Below are positions 10,018 to 19,553 of a stretch of 64,000 bases of DNA, piece by piece. Every line of letters starts with the position of its first letter. The first letter of the stretch is position 1. The position numbers and the translations under genes are program-made. The stretch is from contig NZ_FOXL01000003.1 of NCBI RefSeq assembly GCF_900115705.1, positions 62,001 to 126,000 on the forward strand. Direction: 5' to 3'. A model generated the notes under the pieces. That model was not told the DNA's origin and ran no database searches. It was given only the letters and a program-made list of their open reading frames with translations. This DNA is from Frateuria terrea. GTDB lineage: Bacteria > Pseudomonadota > Gammaproteobacteria > Xanthomonadales > Rhodanobacteraceae.

Positions 10018-11904
10018 CTAGGCCGTGCGCATGCCATTCCTGCCGAAGCGCAGGTGGCGGCTGGCCTGGCGGGCTTCCTGCAGGCGACGCTTGTGCGCGC
10101 TCAACAGGTCGCCGCGGGTGATGATGCCCACCATCCGGTGCGGCGCATCCTTGCTGACTACGATCAGCCGGCCAACCTGTTCGGCCACCATGTGATCGGC
10201 GGCCTCGCGCAGCGAGTGATCCTCCTTGACCATCATCGGCGGGCGCGTGACCAGGTCTGCCAGCGGCAGCGAGTAGGACCATTGCGGGTCGAGCAGGCTG
10301 CGCCGGGTCAGCACGCCCACCACCTGTTCATGCTCGTCCACCACCGGGAAGCCCTGGTGCTGGGCCTCGGGGGAACCCTCGCCCAGCCAATGGCGCACTT
10401 CGCCCAGGGTCTGCGTCGTGCGCAGTGTCACCACGCCGCGCGAGCAGGCGTCGCCCACCGCCACCTGGTCGAGGTAGTCGGCAGCGTATTCGGAGGGCAC
10501 GCGCACGCCGCGGCGGGCGATCTTCTCGGTCATGATGGTGTTGCGCATCATCAGCGCCGAGATCAGGTAGGCCGCGGTGCAACCGCCCAGCAGCGGCAGC
10601 AGGCCGGCCGGCTGGCCGGTGGTTTCGAAGGCGAACACCACTGCCGTCAGCAGCGCGCGGGACGCCCCGGCGAAGATCGCCGCCATGCCCACCAACGCGG
10701 CGATACGCGGGTCGATGCCGAACTGGGGCAGCATCGCTGCCAGGCCGAGGCCGATCAACGCGCCCAGGGCGCCACCAATGGTGAACAATGGCGCCAGTGT
10801 GCCGCCGGAGGTGCCGCTGCCCAGCGAGATCGACCAGGAGATGAACTTCATCACGCAGAGGAAGAACAGCGTGTGCAGCGTGAACTGTCCGCTGACGATG
10901 CCTTCGATGTTGGTGTAACCCACGCCCAGCGTGAGCGGTGCAAAGTAGCCGACCACGCCCACCGCGAGGCCGCCGAGCGCCGGCCACCACATCCAGTGGA
11001 TTGGCAGCTTCTCGAACGCATCCTCGATGCCGTAGACGATCCGCGTGACGCCCACGCTGATCAGGCCCAGCAACGCACCGACACCGACGTAGCAGGCCAG
11101 CGCGACGGCCCCGGGTTCGGCCAGGTGCGGCATGGCAAACACCGGCGCGGCGCCCTGGAAGGCATAACGCACGGAGGTGGCTGCCACGGTCGCCAACGCC
11201 ACGGGAATGAGCGAGCGCGGACGCAGTTCGAACAACAGCAGCTCCACCGCCAGCACCACCGCCGCCACCGGCGAGGCGAACACCGCCGCCATGCCGGCTG
11301 CGGCGCCGGCGGCCAGCAGCACCTTGCGCTCGCCGCCGGTCACCCGCAGCAGCTGGCCGATGAACGACCCCAGCGCACCGCCGGTAGCGATGATCGGACC
11401 TTCGGCACCGAACGGGCCACCGGTGCCGATGGCGATCGCCGAGGACACGGGCTTGAGGAAGGTGATGCGCGGCGGGATTTTCGACTCGTTGAGCAGCACC
11501 TGTTCCATCGCCTCGGGAATGCCGTGCCCGCGGATCGCACGCGAGCCCCACCGGGCCATGGCTCCGACCAGCAACCCACCGATCACCGGCACCACGATCA
11601 CCCAGGCGCCCAGATGGTGGCCGGCCGGCGAGGAAAACGCGGTCGACACGCGGCCATAGAAGGCCAGGTTGGTCACCAGGCCGATCAGGCCGGTCAGCAA
11701 CTGCGCAATGATTGCCGCCGCGACGCCCAGAACGATCGACACTGCGGTAATGCGCAGCACGCGGCGGTCGACCAGGGTCGAACGCCTGGGCATGCGTGTC
11801 GCATCGAGGCTGACGCCCAGCGCGGGGGAGAGGGGCAAGGCATCCGTACTGCCTTCCAGGCGCACGGCCGGCGGAAAGGCCGGCTTGTCGATCGGGGGTG
11901 TCAT
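10018..11904 (-). CDS. CLC-family chloride channel/transporter with C-terminal CBS domains
   Basis: About 628 residues from the ATG at 11904; an in-frame start at 11973 would add 23 residues without family similarity. The CLC filter motifs GHGIPE and GPFGAEGP are present, the latter carrying the gating glutamate, and GGTLAPLF replaces the GxFxP loop. In AVELLLFELRP the glutamate before LRP aligns by eye with the proton glutamate of E. coli ClcA, which suggests an H+/Cl- antiporter. Two CBS repeats follow at the C-terminus (GFPVVDEHEQVVGVLTRRSL and VGRLIVVSKDAPHRMVGIIT), which usually bind adenine nucleotides and regulate gating. Confidence 0.88.
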   Translation of the reverse strand: MTPPIDKPAFPPAVRLEGSTDALPLSPALGVSLDATRMPRRSTLVDRRVLRITAVSIVLGVAAAIIAQLLTGLIGLVTNLAFYGRVSTAFSSPAGHHLGAWVIVVPVIGGLLVGAMARWGSRAIRGHGIPEAMEQVLLNESKIPPRITFLKPVSSAIAIGTGGPFGAEGPIIATGGALGSFIGQLLRVTGGERKVLLAAGAAAGMAAVFASPVAAVVLAVELLLFELRPRSLIPVALATVAATSVRYAFQGAAPVFAMPHLAEPGAVALACYVGVGALLGLISVGVTRIVYGIEDAFEKLPIHWMWWPALGGLAVGVVGYFAPLTLGVGYTNIEGIVSGQFTLHTLFFLCVMKFISWSISLGSGTSGGTLAPLFTIGGALGALIGLGLAAMLPQFGIDPRIAALVGMAAIFAGASRALLTAVVFAFETTGQPAGLLPLLGGCTAAYLISALMMRNTIMTEKIARRGVRVPSEYAADYLDQVAVGDACSRGVVTLRTTQTLGEVRHWLGEGSPEAQHQGFPVVDEHEQVVGVLTRRSLLDPQWSYSLPLADLVTRPPMMVKEDHSLREAADHMVAEQVGRLIVVSKDAPHRMVGIITRGDLLSAHKRRLQEARQASRHLRFGRNGMRTA

Positions 11905-12191
11905 GGATTTACCGCAAAGGAAAACGGGGATTTTACGCCCGCTCGCCGCGGAACCGAAGTGCGAACGGCTCACGGTTCGTCCAAGAGGCGCCCGCCCCGG
12001 GATTTTTCTGCCCGTACGGTAAGCACTTCCTGCTCCATGAGGCGGCCGGAATCCGGTTCGACAAGTACCCCGGAGCCTTAACCAGGCGCCTTAACAAGGT
12101 GCCCAGATTTGACCAGCACCTTCGCAAAAACATCACTTTTCCTGCTGGTAGAGTGCGATAGCTCAGTCAGTGAGCAGTCCAACAAGGGGAC

Positions 12192-12686
12192 ATGGCTATG
12201 ATCAACCTCCTGCCGTGCCGCGCCCTTTGCGCCGGCCTGGTCGTCATGGGACTCTCGGGCGCCGCCATGGCAGCGACAACGCCCGGCACAGGTCTGGGTC
12301 AAGCCTGGCCCAACGCTCGCGACCTGAGTGCGAGCAGGCACTGGCACGTCTACATGTTCGGCAACGGCGGGGTGCAGTACGTGCAGGTAAACGACCTGTA
12401 CGGGAACGTGCGCGTGGTCTTCGCGGACATTAACGGCCAATTCCTGGTACTGCCCATGGGGCGCGATGCCCGGCGCATTTCCACACCGCAGCAGAGCGCT
12501 TCGACCAGCGCCACGGCGGTACCGCTGACCCCCTACGCCGAAACGGTATTTCGCGACGGGACCCTGCAGCTGAACGCCGTGCCGATGAGTGACGGCACGA
12601 CCATGTTCACCGCCGGCCCCGACACGACGACTGCTGCAACCACGCCCTGTGACGATCCGGAAGAATGCAGCAGCCATTCCCCGTAA
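12192..12686 (+). CDS. Small exported protein of unknown function
   Basis: A 164-residue protein with a clear signal peptide (LCAGLVVMGLSGAAMAA, cleavage after AMA) and no domain I recognise. The mature part has a short beta-like segment (HWHVYMFGNGGVQYVQVND, VVFADINGQFLVLPMG) and a Thr/Ser-rich tail with two cysteines (CDDPEEC) that could form a disulfide. An AAGGGGA ribosome site precedes ATG 12192; ATG 12198 is also possible. A good rho-independent terminator follows, so this is probably a monocistronic, genuinely expressed gene. Confidence 0.65.
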   Translation: MAMINLLPCRALCAGLVVMGLSGAAMAATTPGTGLGQAWPNARDLSASRHWHVYMFGNGGVQYVQVNDLYGNVRVVFADINGQFLVLPMGRDARRISTPQQSASTSATAVPLTPYAETVFRDGTLQLNAVPMSDGTTMFTAGPDTTTAATTPCDDPEECSSHSP

Positions 12687-12705
12687 GTCCGACGTCATGG
12701 ACAGC

Positions 12706-12736
12706 AAAAAGCCGCCTTCCTCGGGCGGTTTTTTTT
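12706..12736. terminator. Bidirectional intrinsic terminator
   Basis: AAAAAGCCGCC, a short loop, then GGCGG followed by eight T residues. It sits between two convergent genes (the exported protein and the MASE1-like gene) and can serve both. Confidence 0.85.
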
Positions 12737-12774
12737 GCGACCAACCGTTGCTGCCGCCGCGAGGCGGCCCGCAG

Positions 12775-14352
12775 TCAGGAAAGCATGGGATCGAACAGCA
12801 ACATGCTGATGCGGTTGCCGGTGCCGCGGACACGCGCATGGATCGTGCCCTCGAAAATGCCGGCGCGGTCCTTGAGCGCCCCCAGCCCCATGCCGGTCCC
12901 GCCGAGCGCCGACATGACCTCGTCCCAACGCACGCGGGCCAGCCGCTCGTAGTCCACGTCGCTGTCCACGCAAAGCACCGCCCAGCGCCGGCCACGGGAC
13001 TGGCCGCAGCGCAGGCTCACGCGGATCTTGCTGACGTTGCGCTTGGAACAGGCCATGCCGATGGCTTCCGATGCCAGCCGGTAGAGCGCCATGTGGACAC
13101 TGCTGGAAAGCTGCTCGACGTCGCCCTGGATGTCGCACCAGTAGACGATGCCGCCCTCGTCCAGCGCGCGGGGAATGGACCCTTCGCGCAGTGCGGCTGG
13201 CAGTCCGCGGTCCCGCCACGTCAGCGGATACAGCGAATCGGCGAGGCGGTACATCTGGTGCTGTGCCACTGCTGCCTGGCGGTAGTAGGTACGTTCGTCG
13301 TTGCCTGGCAACAGGCTGCGCATACGTCCCAGCAGCTGGGTATAGGAGGCCTGGACCGCACTGCTCATCTGCTCCAGCGCATAGGACGTCTGCCGCAGTT
13401 GCAGCTCGCCCAGGTAGACGTTCCTCTGCGCCATGGCCAATGCCAGGCGCGAGTCCATGCGCTCTTGCCTTTCCAGTTCGTGCAGCGCCGCGATGCGTGC
13501 GCCGAGCATCAGCATGGTGGTGATCGTGAAGGCGATGAAGGCTTGGGCCTGGACGGTCCCATGGTCGCGCAGGACGGGCATCGTCAGGATCACCGCAATG
13601 CTGGCCGCAGTGCCACCCACCGCAGCACCGCGCCAGCCATGGCGCAAGGACAGCCAGGCGACCGGCAGGAACATGGCCATCCGCGCGGCCTGGGTCGCAT
13701 CGCCGGCGACGCCCGAAGCCAGCCATACCAGCAGTGCCAGGGCCGGCAACAGCAAAGAAATGCTTTCGAGCACCAGGCGGCTTTCCGGCACGCCTGCCAG
13801 GATCTGCCTGACCGGCTTGCCGATCAGTTCTTCGCGCACGGCAAGCACCAATGGCACCACCGTGAGGATGCCGATGTAGGAGCCGAGAAAATAGCGGCCG
13901 GCGGCTGCGCGATAGTCATAGGAGGTGTGGATGGTCGCGAGGATCAGGGCAATGGTGTCGGCGAACGTCCATACGACCGACACCAGCAGGGAACAAAGCA
14001 GCATCACGTTGATGCTCGTAATCGAGCGGGCGGGAAACAGACGCCGCTGCTCGCGACAGAAGCGCACGATCGGCATGGCCAGGCCTATCGGCGGCACCAG
14101 CATGACGGCCGACCACATCCAGCCGTACTGATCCAGGCAGGCGAGACTGATGTAGCCCAGCGGCACCAGCTCACCCACCAGCAGCGCAGGCCAGTAGCGG
14201 TAGGGCATCAGCATCAATGCACACAGGCGCAGGCCCGCGAACAACACCCAATGGGAAAAGGAAACCTCACGAAGCAGGGCGTAACCCAGGGCATAGCCGG
14301 CCGCGACGGCCAGGTGCCGAAGCCAGATTTTTTCCCAGATCCTCGTCAGCAT
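12775..14352 (-). CDS. MASE1-like membrane sensor with degenerate histidine-kinase domain
   Basis: A 525-residue protein. Residues 1-290 are about eight to ten hydrophobic helices of MASE1 type. Residues 295-345 look like a linker coiled coil. Residues 370-523 resemble the end of a NarX/UhpB-type kinase: RLADSLYPLTWRDRGLPAAL, YRLASEAIGMACSK (N-box position) and GTGMGLGALKDRAG (G-box). Key residues are missing: no ERxxIARELHD phospho-acceptor motif, the N-box asparagine appears replaced by methionine, and the DxGxG box is replaced by DSDVDYE. It is therefore probably a non-catalytic sensor or pseudokinase. No response regulator gene is adjacent. Confidence 0.7.
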   Translation of the reverse strand: MLTRIWEKIWLRHLAVAAGYALGYALLREVSFSHWVLFAGLRLCALMLMPYRYWPALLVGELVPLGYISLACLDQYGWMWSAVMLVPPIGLAMPIVRFCREQRRLFPARSITSINVMLLCSLLVSVVWTFADTIALILATIHTSYDYRAAAGRYFLGSYIGILTVVPLVLAVREELIGKPVRQILAGVPESRLVLESISLLLPALALLVWLASGVAGDATQAARMAMFLPVAWLSLRHGWRGAAVGGTAASIAVILTMPVLRDHGTVQAQAFIAFTITTMLMLGARIAALHELERQERMDSRLALAMAQRNVYLGELQLRQTSYALEQMSSAVQASYTQLLGRMRSLLPGNDERTYYRQAAVAQHQMYRLADSLYPLTWRDRGLPAALREGSIPRALDEGGIVYWCDIQGDVEQLSSSVHMALYRLASEAIGMACSKRNVSKIRVSLRCGQSRGRRWAVLCVDSDVDYERLARVRWDEVMSALGGTGMGLGALKDRAGIFEGTIHARVRGTGNRISMLLFDPMLS

Positions 14353-14628
14353 CGTCCTTCCCCCTTGGCGCGTTCGGCCGGGTCACCCCAACCCGGCGAC
14401 GCGCCCCGCGTCGGCGCGATATTCCGACAATCCAACAATTTTTTACGTGAAAAACCAGTGAAACCAATAACCTATCGGCCCCTGTCGGCCTCGCCATCCT
14501 AGCGCAAGCCAACCCCTGCGCCGTATTGTCGAGCCGTCACCGGTGTGCCCTGCGTCGCAGGATTCGTATCCGAACCCCGGGTCTGCCACCACTCTTCCGT
14601 CACCGCGAAAACTTGCCAGGAAGACGTG

Positions 14629-14660
14629 CAAAAAAGAGGCCCGCCAATGGCGGGCCTCTT
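14629..14660 (-). terminator. Rho-independent terminator after tRNA-Gln
   Basis: On the minus strand a 12-bp stem (AAGAGGCCCGCC / GGCGGGCCTCTT, 3-nt loop) is followed by a run of T residues. It ends the tRNA-Gln transcript and possibly the whole rplM-rpsI-tRNA unit. Confidence 0.85.
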
Positions 14661-14664
14661 AGGT

Positions 14665-14738
14665 TGGCTGGGAGACTAGGATTCGAACCTAGATAAACGG
14701 AGTCAGAGTCCGTTGTCCTACCGTTAGACGATCTCCCA
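14665..14738 (-). tRNA. tRNA-Gln (anticodon CTG)
   Basis: A complete cloverleaf can be drawn on the minus strand: acceptor TGGGAGA/TCTCCCA, anticodon stem ACGGA/TCCGT around the loop CTCTGAC (anticodon CTG), T-arm CTAGGTTCGAATCCTAG and an encoded CCA end. The G at the discriminator position and the first-pair mismatch style resemble glutamine tRNAs. It lies 52 nt downstream of rpsI on the same strand and may be part of that transcript. Confidence 0.96.
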
Positions 14739-14790
14739 AAACCCTTGGGAACGATGCGCTCTGACCCGGTGCATCGCCCCTCGAAGCCGA

Positions 14791-15183
14791 TTAGCGCTTC
14801 GAGAACTGGGTGGCGCGGCGGGCCTTGTGCAGACCGACCTTCTTGCGCTCGACCTCGCGGGCGTCACGAGTCACGAAACCGGCCTTGCGCAGCGGCGACT
14901 TCAGGGTTTCGTCGTACTCGACCAGCGCGCGGGCGATGCCCAGGCGGATCGCGCCGGCCTGGCCGGTGATGCCGCCACCGGCGACGGTGACCTTGATGTC
15001 GAACTTGTCGGCGCTCTGGGTCAGCTCGAGCGGCTGGCGCACGATCATGCGCGAGGTCTCGCGGCCGAAGAACTGGTCGAGCGGCTTGCCGTTGACTTCG
15101 ATCGCGCCGTTGCCCTTGCGCAGGAACACGCGGGCGGCGGAGGTCTTGCGACGGCCGGTGCCGTAATTCTGCTGGATAGCCAT
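14791..15183 (-). CDS. rpsI: 30S ribosomal protein S9
   Basis: A 130-residue S9 protein: [15 protein letters not shown] at the N-terminus, [19 protein letters not shown] in the middle, and the basic tail ending FSKR that reaches the P-site tRNA in the 30S subunit. It starts 8 nt after rplM in the standard L13-S9 operon. Confidence 0.98.
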   Translation of the reverse strand: MAIQQNYGTGRRKTSAARVFLRKGNGAIEVNGKPLDQFFGRETSRMIVRQPLELTQSADKFDIKVTVAGGGITGQAGAIRLGIARALVEYDETLKSPLRKAGFVTRDAREVERKKVGLHKARRATQFSKR

Positions 15184-15191
15184 GGGTTTCC

Positions 15192-15620
15192 TTAGATCTC
15201 CAGCGCCTGCGGCTGCTGGGCGGTATGCGGATGTTCGGCGCCGCCGTACACCTTGAGCTTGCGGTACATCGCACGGCCCAGCGGATTCTTCGGCAGCATG
15301 CCCTTGACGGCGATCTCGATCACCCGCTCCGGGTGCGTCGCCAGCATGTCCTTCAGGCTCATGGTCTTCAGGTTGCCGACGTAGCCGGTGAAGCGGTGGT
15401 ACATCTTGTCGTCCAGCTTGGCGCCGGTGACCGCGACCTTTTCGGCATTGACCACGACGATGTAGTCGCCGGTGTCCACGTGCGGAGTGAATTCCGGCTT
15501 GTGCTTGCCGCGCAGGCGACGGGCGATCTCGGTGGAGAGACGACCGAGCGTCTTGCCCGTGGCGTCGACCACGTACCAGTCGCGCTTGACGCTTTCCGGC
15601 TTGGCGCTGAACGTTTTCAT
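15192..15620 (-). CDS. rplM: 50S ribosomal protein L13
   Basis: A 142-residue protein, identical in length to E. coli L13. Family motifs include [46 protein letters not shown] and [14 protein letters not shown]. It is an early-assembly 50S protein and the first gene of the rplM-rpsI operon. Confidence 0.98.
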   Translation of the reverse strand: MKTFSAKPESVKRDWYVVDATGKTLGRLSTEIARRLRGKHKPEFTPHVDTGDYIVVVNAEKVAVTGAKLDDKMYHRFTGYVGNLKTMSLKDMLATHPERVIEIAVKGMLPKNPLGRAMYRKLKVYGGAEHPHTAQQPQALEI

Positions 15621-15683
15621 TTGAAGAATACCTGTCTGCCGCCACGGGGGCGGTTAGCGGAATCGATGGAACAAAGGCGCGAG

Positions 15684-15713
15684 ATGATAGCGGAGCCGTC
15701 ATCGATCACGCAA
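15684..15713 (-). promoter_or_regulatory. Candidate sigma70 promoter of rplM-rpsI
   Basis: On the minus strand TTGCGT (15713-15708) and TATCAT (15689-15684) are separated by 18 nt, about 65 nt upstream of the rplM ATG. Four of six bases match the -35 consensus and five of six the -10. Assigned by eye. Confidence 0.5.
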
Positions 15714-15751
15714 GCCCGCCGGTCGGCCGGCTGTGAGCTGCCAATGATAGC

Positions 15752-16954
15752 ATGCCGGTCATGCCCGAGAACAAGTCCGAGCGCCTTGCCGCACTGGCCG
15801 ACCAGTGCGTGCAATGCGGCCTGTGCCTGCCCGCGTGCCCGACTTACGCGCTGGACGGTAACGAGGCCGAATCGCCGCGCGGGCGCATCGCCATCGCAGC
15901 GGCGCTGGCACGGGGGGCAGCGCCAGTGAGCGACGAGCTGCGCAAGCCGCTGGACCATTGCCTGGGCTGCCTCAGCTGCGAGCGGGTCTGCCCTGCCCAG
16001 GTGCGCTTCGGCGACCTGCTGGTGGAAACACGCGCGCTGCTCGGCCCTGCGCCGCGGCGGCCGCGCGTGCTGCTCGCTCTGACCAAGCGCCCGGCCTGGC
16101 TGCGCACGATCCGCAGGCTGGCTGGCTGGGCCTGGCTACCTCATTGGCAGGCACGCCTCTCGCGGTGGTTGCCGAGGCATTCCGCGTGGCGCGCGGCAAT
16201 GGCGATGATGGCTGTGCCGCGGCAAGCCGAATCCGCTCCCACCCATTTCGCTTCCTCGCCGACGCTCGCACGCGTAGCCCTGTTCGTCGGTTGCGTAGCC
16301 AGCGTCGAGGATACCGCCGCGCAACAGGCGGCCATCGTCCTGCTCGAGGCCGCCGGCCATCCGGTCACCCGGCTGCCTGCCTCGTGTTGTGGTGCACTGG
16401 ACGCCCATGGTGGCCTGGCGGATGCGGCCGTGCGCGCCATGCAGCGCGTCCGGGACGCCTGGCAGGCCAGCGGCGCCTCGATGCTGGTGACGGTCACGCC
16501 CGGTTGCATCGGCCAGTTGCGCACCGCCCTGCCCGGCGTGCCGGTAACCGACCCCTACGCGCTGCTTGCGGCGCAGGCCGGGCGATTCCAGTTCGATCCG
16601 CTGCCCCTGCACGTCGCGCTGCACCTGCCTTGCACACAGGTCAACGTCGCGCGCAGCGACGAAGCGTTGCGGTCCCTGCTCAGGCGCGTACCGGCATTGG
16701 AAATCGTGCCGCTGCCGCCCGGCTGCTGCGGTGCAGCCGGCAGCCACATGCTGGAATTCCCCGAGCGCGCTGCATCGTTGCGGGCGCCTGTGCTCGAGGC
16801 CATGAATGCGCTGGCGCCACAGGCTTTGCTGTCGTCCAATATCGGCTGCCGGTTGCACTTGGCCGCGGGCCTTGCCGAGCAAGACCGGGCGGTTCCAACC
16901 CTGCATCCGCTGGTGCTGCTCGCGCAGCAACTTGCCCATGGAAGTCCATCATGA
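15752..16954 (+). CDS. GlcF-like (Fe-S)-binding oxidoreductase subunit
   Basis: A 400-residue protein with two 4Fe-4S ferredoxin motifs at the N-terminus ([24 protein letters not shown]) and two CCG domains ([20 protein letters not shown] with [10 protein letters not shown]). This is the architecture of the glycolate oxidase iron-sulfur subunit GlcF. No glcD or glcE lies nearby, so the flavoprotein partner is unknown or elsewhere. ATG 15752 and ATG 15761 are both possible starts. The stop overlaps the coq7 start (ATGA), so the two are translated together, which hints at a link to quinone metabolism. Confidence 0.82.
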   Translation: MPVMPENKSERLAALADQCVQCGLCLPACPTYALDGNEAESPRGRIAIAAALARGAAPVSDELRKPLDHCLGCLSCERVCPAQVRFGDLLVETRALLGPAPRRPRVLLALTKRPAWLRTIRRLAGWAWLPHWQARLSRWLPRHSAWRAAMAMMAVPRQAESAPTHFASSPTLARVALFVGCVASVEDTAAQQAAIVLLEAAGHPVTRLPASCCGALDAHGGLADAAVRAMQRVRDAWQASGASMLVTVTPGCIGQLRTALPGVPVTDPYALLAAQAGRFQFDPLPLHVALHLPCTQVNVARSDEALRSLLRRVPALEIVPLPPGCCGAAGSHMLEFPERAASLRAPVLEAMNALAPQALLSSNIGCRLHLAAGLAEQDRAVPTLHPLVLLAQQLAHGSPS

Positions 16955-17592
16955 ACGTACGCACGCTCTCTCCGCTCGACCGCCTGCTTGCCGGTGTCGA
17001 GCGCGCCCTCGAAACCGTGGCCGGCGCGCCGGAAGCGACCCGCCCTTCACCCGCAGGCCCGCTGGAGGAAGCCACGCTGGACGAGCAGGAGCGCCGGCAT
17101 GCTGCCGGCCTGATGCGCGTGAACCACACCGGTGAGGTCTGCGCCCAGGCGCTTTACGACGGCCAGGCCGCACTGGCGCGGGACGGCGGCACTCGCCTCC
17201 ACCTGCAGCACGCGGCCGACGAGGAAACCGACCACCTCGCCTGGTGCGCGCAACGCCTGCGCGAACTGGACAGCCGCCCGAGCCTGCTCAATGCGTTGTG
17301 GTACGCCGGCAGCTACGCCATCGGCGCCGCCGCTGCACTGGTCGGCGACAGGGTCAGCCTGGGTTTCGTGGTGGAGACCGAGCGCCAGGTGGAGGCGCAC
17401 CTGGAAGACCACCTGCAGCGCCTGCCGCCGCAGGACGAACGCTCGCGCGCCGTGCTCGTTCAAATGCAGGCTGACGAAACGCGCCATGCGGACGAGGCCA
17501 AGGCGCGCGGCGGCATCGATCTGCCCTTCCCGGTTCCCGGGTTGATGCACCTGAGTTCGCTGGTGATGAAGAGCATCGCCTATCGCATCTGA
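16951..17592 (+). CDS. coq7: Demethoxyubiquinone hydroxylase Coq7
   Basis: A 213-residue di-iron monooxygenase for the penultimate ring hydroxylation of ubiquinone. Iron ligands are visible in [34 protein letters not shown] and [10 protein letters not shown]. The internal hydrophobic segment ([12 protein letters not shown]) fits its interfacial membrane association. The length matches Pseudomonas Coq7. It is the alternative to the flavin enzyme UbiF used by E. coli and needs O2. Confidence 0.94.
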   Translation: MNVRTLSPLDRLLAGVERALETVAGAPEATRPSPAGPLEEATLDEQERRHAAGLMRVNHTGEVCAQALYDGQAALARDGGTRLHLQHAADEETDHLAWCAQRLRELDSRPSLLNALWYAGSYAIGAAAALVGDRVSLGFVVETERQVEAHLEDHLQRLPPQDERSRAVLVQMQADETRHADEAKARGGIDLPFPVPGLMHLSSLVMKSIAYRI

Positions 17593-17701
17593 TGCCCGCG
17601 GCGGGGCCCACGGGTGATGCGGTCGCGCTGGCGTCGTTCGCGACATCACCATCGGCAGCCGGACACCGGCACGGCAGATTGGCGGACATGCCCCCAACGA
17701 A

Positions 17702-17725
17702 AAACCCCGCCGGGCGGCGGGGCTT
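17702..17725. terminator. Bidirectional terminator between coq7 and speD
   Basis: CCCCGCC and GGCGGGG pair around a 4-nt loop. On the minus strand (speD end) the stem is followed by TTTTT, so it is chiefly a speD terminator. On the plus strand only a short T-run follows. Confidence 0.75.
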
Positions 17726-17728
17726 TCG

Positions 17729-18514
17729 TCACATCAGGTTGCGGCCGTGGAACAGTTCCTCGATCTCGCGCTTGAGCAGCGACTCGATGCGCTGGCGCTC
17801 CTTGAACGACAGATCGTCCGCGTGCGCCTCGAACAGGTAGGTGTCCAGGTCGAAGTCCTTGATGTGCATCTTCGTGTGGAAGATGTTCTCCTGGTAAACG
17901 TTGACGTCGAACATCTCGTACTTCTGGCGGATGTGGCGCGCCAGGTAGTCCTGCACCGAGTTGATCTTGTGGTCGATGAAGTGCTTCTTGCCCTTGACGT
18001 CGCGGGTGAAGCCGCGCACGCGGTAGTCGCACACAACGATGTCCGACTCGAAGCTGTCGATCAGGTAGTTCAGGGCCTTCAGCGGCGAGATCACGCCACA
18101 GGTGGCCACGTCGATGTCCGCGCGGAAGGTCGCGATGCCGTTGTGCGGATGCGTTTCCGGGTAGGTATGGACGGTGATGTGGCTCTTGTCCATGTGCGCC
18201 ACCACGGCGCCGGAAATGGTGTCGCGGCCAAGCTTCTCCACCACCGGCTCTTCGGAGATGAGGATCGTGACCGAAGCACCCTGCGGATCGTAATCCTGGC
18301 GCGCGATGTTGAGGATGTTCGCGCCGATGATCTCCGCCACGTCAGTGAGGATCTGCGTGAGGCGGTCGGCGTCGTACTGCTCGTCGATGTACTCGATGTA
18401 GCGCTGGCGCTGGTCTTCGGACACTGCGTAGCAGATGTCGTAGATGTTGAAGCTCAGGGCCTTGGTCAGGTTGTTGAAGCCCTGCAGGCGCAGGCGCGGG
18501 AGCGGTTTCACCAC
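17729..18514 (-). CDS. speD: S-adenosylmethionine decarboxylase proenzyme
   Basis: A 261-residue protein closely matching E. coli SpeD (264 aa): [55 protein letters not shown]-like and [13 protein letters not shown] segments. The pro-protein self-cleaves before the serine in AHMDKSH, producing the pyruvoyl group that makes the aminopropyl donor for spermidine. I place the start at GTG 18514 (or 18511), preceded by a GGAGAG ribosome site; the open frame to 18712 lacks homology. It is divergent from clp. Confidence 0.95.
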   Translation of the reverse strand: MVKPLPRLRLQGFNNLTKALSFNIYDICYAVSEDQRQRYIEYIDEQYDADRLTQILTDVAEIIGANILNIARQDYDPQGASVTILISEEPVVEKLGRDTISGAVVAHMDKSHITVHTYPETHPHNGIATFRADIDVATCGVISPLKALNYLIDSFESDIVVCDYRVRGFTRDVKGKKHFIDHKINSVQDYLARHIRQKYEMFDVNVYQENIFHTKMHIKDFDLDTYLFEAHADDLSFKERQRIESLLKREIEELFHGRNLM

Positions 18515-18788
18515 GGCGACTCTCCATGGCCGGGACACGGCCAGCAGATGAGGCGGGTTAGCAGCAAGGGTCCCCGCGAAGGAAAAAAGACGCGCCAGGA
18601 CCCTTATCCTGCGCGACCTGAAGTTCCGGCCGAAGCGCAGCCTGGCCGAAGGACTGCGAAGTATGCGGCAAAACCCGGAAAAACAGAACTCACGTGCGCC
18701 TTGTCGCGCCATCTCTTGATCAGGCGAGACACGTGTTGCATGGTAACGCCTTGGCGGCAGCGCCGTGGCTCACCAGCGGGAATCCAAC

Positions 18789-19484
18789 GTGGCGCAACTC
18801 AAATACCAACTTCAGCAGGCTTTCGAACGGTCCCAGGCGCCCCTGAGCTTCGCGCCCGACCCGGCATCGATGGAACGCTTCCTGGCGCTGTGCCATCGTC
18901 GGCGCTATCCGGGCAAGACCGCGATCATCCGCCCTGGCGATCCGGCCAACACGCTCTACTACATCATCGAGGGCTCGCTCGCGGTCTGCACCGAGGACGA
19001 GCAGGGCCGTGAGCTGATCCTGGCCTACCTCAACCGCGGCCAGTTCATCGGCGAAATGGGCCTGTTCGTCGAACAGGCGCAGCGCGAGTCGATCGTGCGC
19101 AGCCGCACGCCGTGCGAAATGGCCGAGATCAGCTACGAGCGACTGTTCCAGCTGATGGAAGGTCCGCTGCGCGAGGAGTGCCCGAAGATCCTCTTCGCGA
19201 TCGGCTCGCAGCTGACCAACCGCCTGTTGCGCACCTCGCGCCAGGTCAGCCGCATGGCCTTCATGGACGTCACCAACCGCATCTCGCGCACGCTGCTGGA
19301 CCTGTGCCAGGAGCCGGACGCGATGACCCATCCGGAAGGCACCCAGATCCGCATCTCCCGCCAGGAAGTCAGCCGTATCGTCGGCTGCTCGCGCGAAATG
19401 GTCGGCCGCGTGCTCAAGCAGCTCGAGGAACAGGGCATGATCAACGTGTCCGGCAAGACCATCGTGGTGCGTGGCACGCGCTGA
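18789..19484 (+). CDS. clp: Clp, CRP/FNR-family global regulator (Xanthomonas type)
   Basis: From GTG 18789 this is 231 aa, matching Xanthomonas Clp (230 aa). GTG 18765 would add eight residues. The cyclic-nucleotide-binding domain (RPGDPANTLYYIIEGSLAV, GQFIGEMGLFVE) is followed by a HTH (ISRQEVSRIVGCSREMVGRVLKQL). In Xanthomonas, Clp controls virulence and extracellular enzyme genes, binds DNA when free and is released by cyclic-di-GMP rather than needing cAMP. The same ligand here is inference. The order speD-clp is shared with Xanthomonads. Confidence 0.9.
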   Translation: MAQLKYQLQQAFERSQAPLSFAPDPASMERFLALCHRRRYPGKTAIIRPGDPANTLYYIIEGSLAVCTEDEQGRELILAYLNRGQFIGEMGLFVEQAQRESIVRSRTPCEMAEISYERLFQLMEGPLREECPKILFAIGSQLTNRLLRTSRQVSRMAFMDVTNRISRTLLDLCQEPDAMTHPEGTQIRISRQEVSRIVGCSREMVGRVLKQLEEQGMINVSGKTIVVRGTR

Positions 19485-19507
19485 AGCTGCGCCACTGGTT
19501 TTCTGGG

Positions 19508-19553
19508 CGTGACCATGCAGCCGCACCGCCGACGGTGCGACCGCATGGTCACG
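19508..19553. terminator. Long nested hairpin between convergent genes
   Basis: CGTGACCATGC (19508-19518) pairs with GCATGGTCACG (19543-19553), with a second stem CGCACC/GGTGCG inside. It lies between the clp stop and the end of the MarR-GNAT gene, reaching 5 nt into the latter. No T-tract is present. It probably stabilises or ends both transcripts. Confidence 0.5.

Noticed and set aside
9589-12081. 830-codon plus-strand ORF opposite the CLC gene
   Set aside because: Its sequence is rich in Arg, Gln, His and Gly without motifs, and it covers the 3' end of rpiA and the whole CLC gene in antisense.
14353-14628. Possible ORFs upstream of the MASE1-like gene
   Set aside because: Only short frames without ribosome sites are present; a CCGGGTCACCCCAACCCGG hairpin is visible but no function can be given, and the stretch is taken as promoter region.
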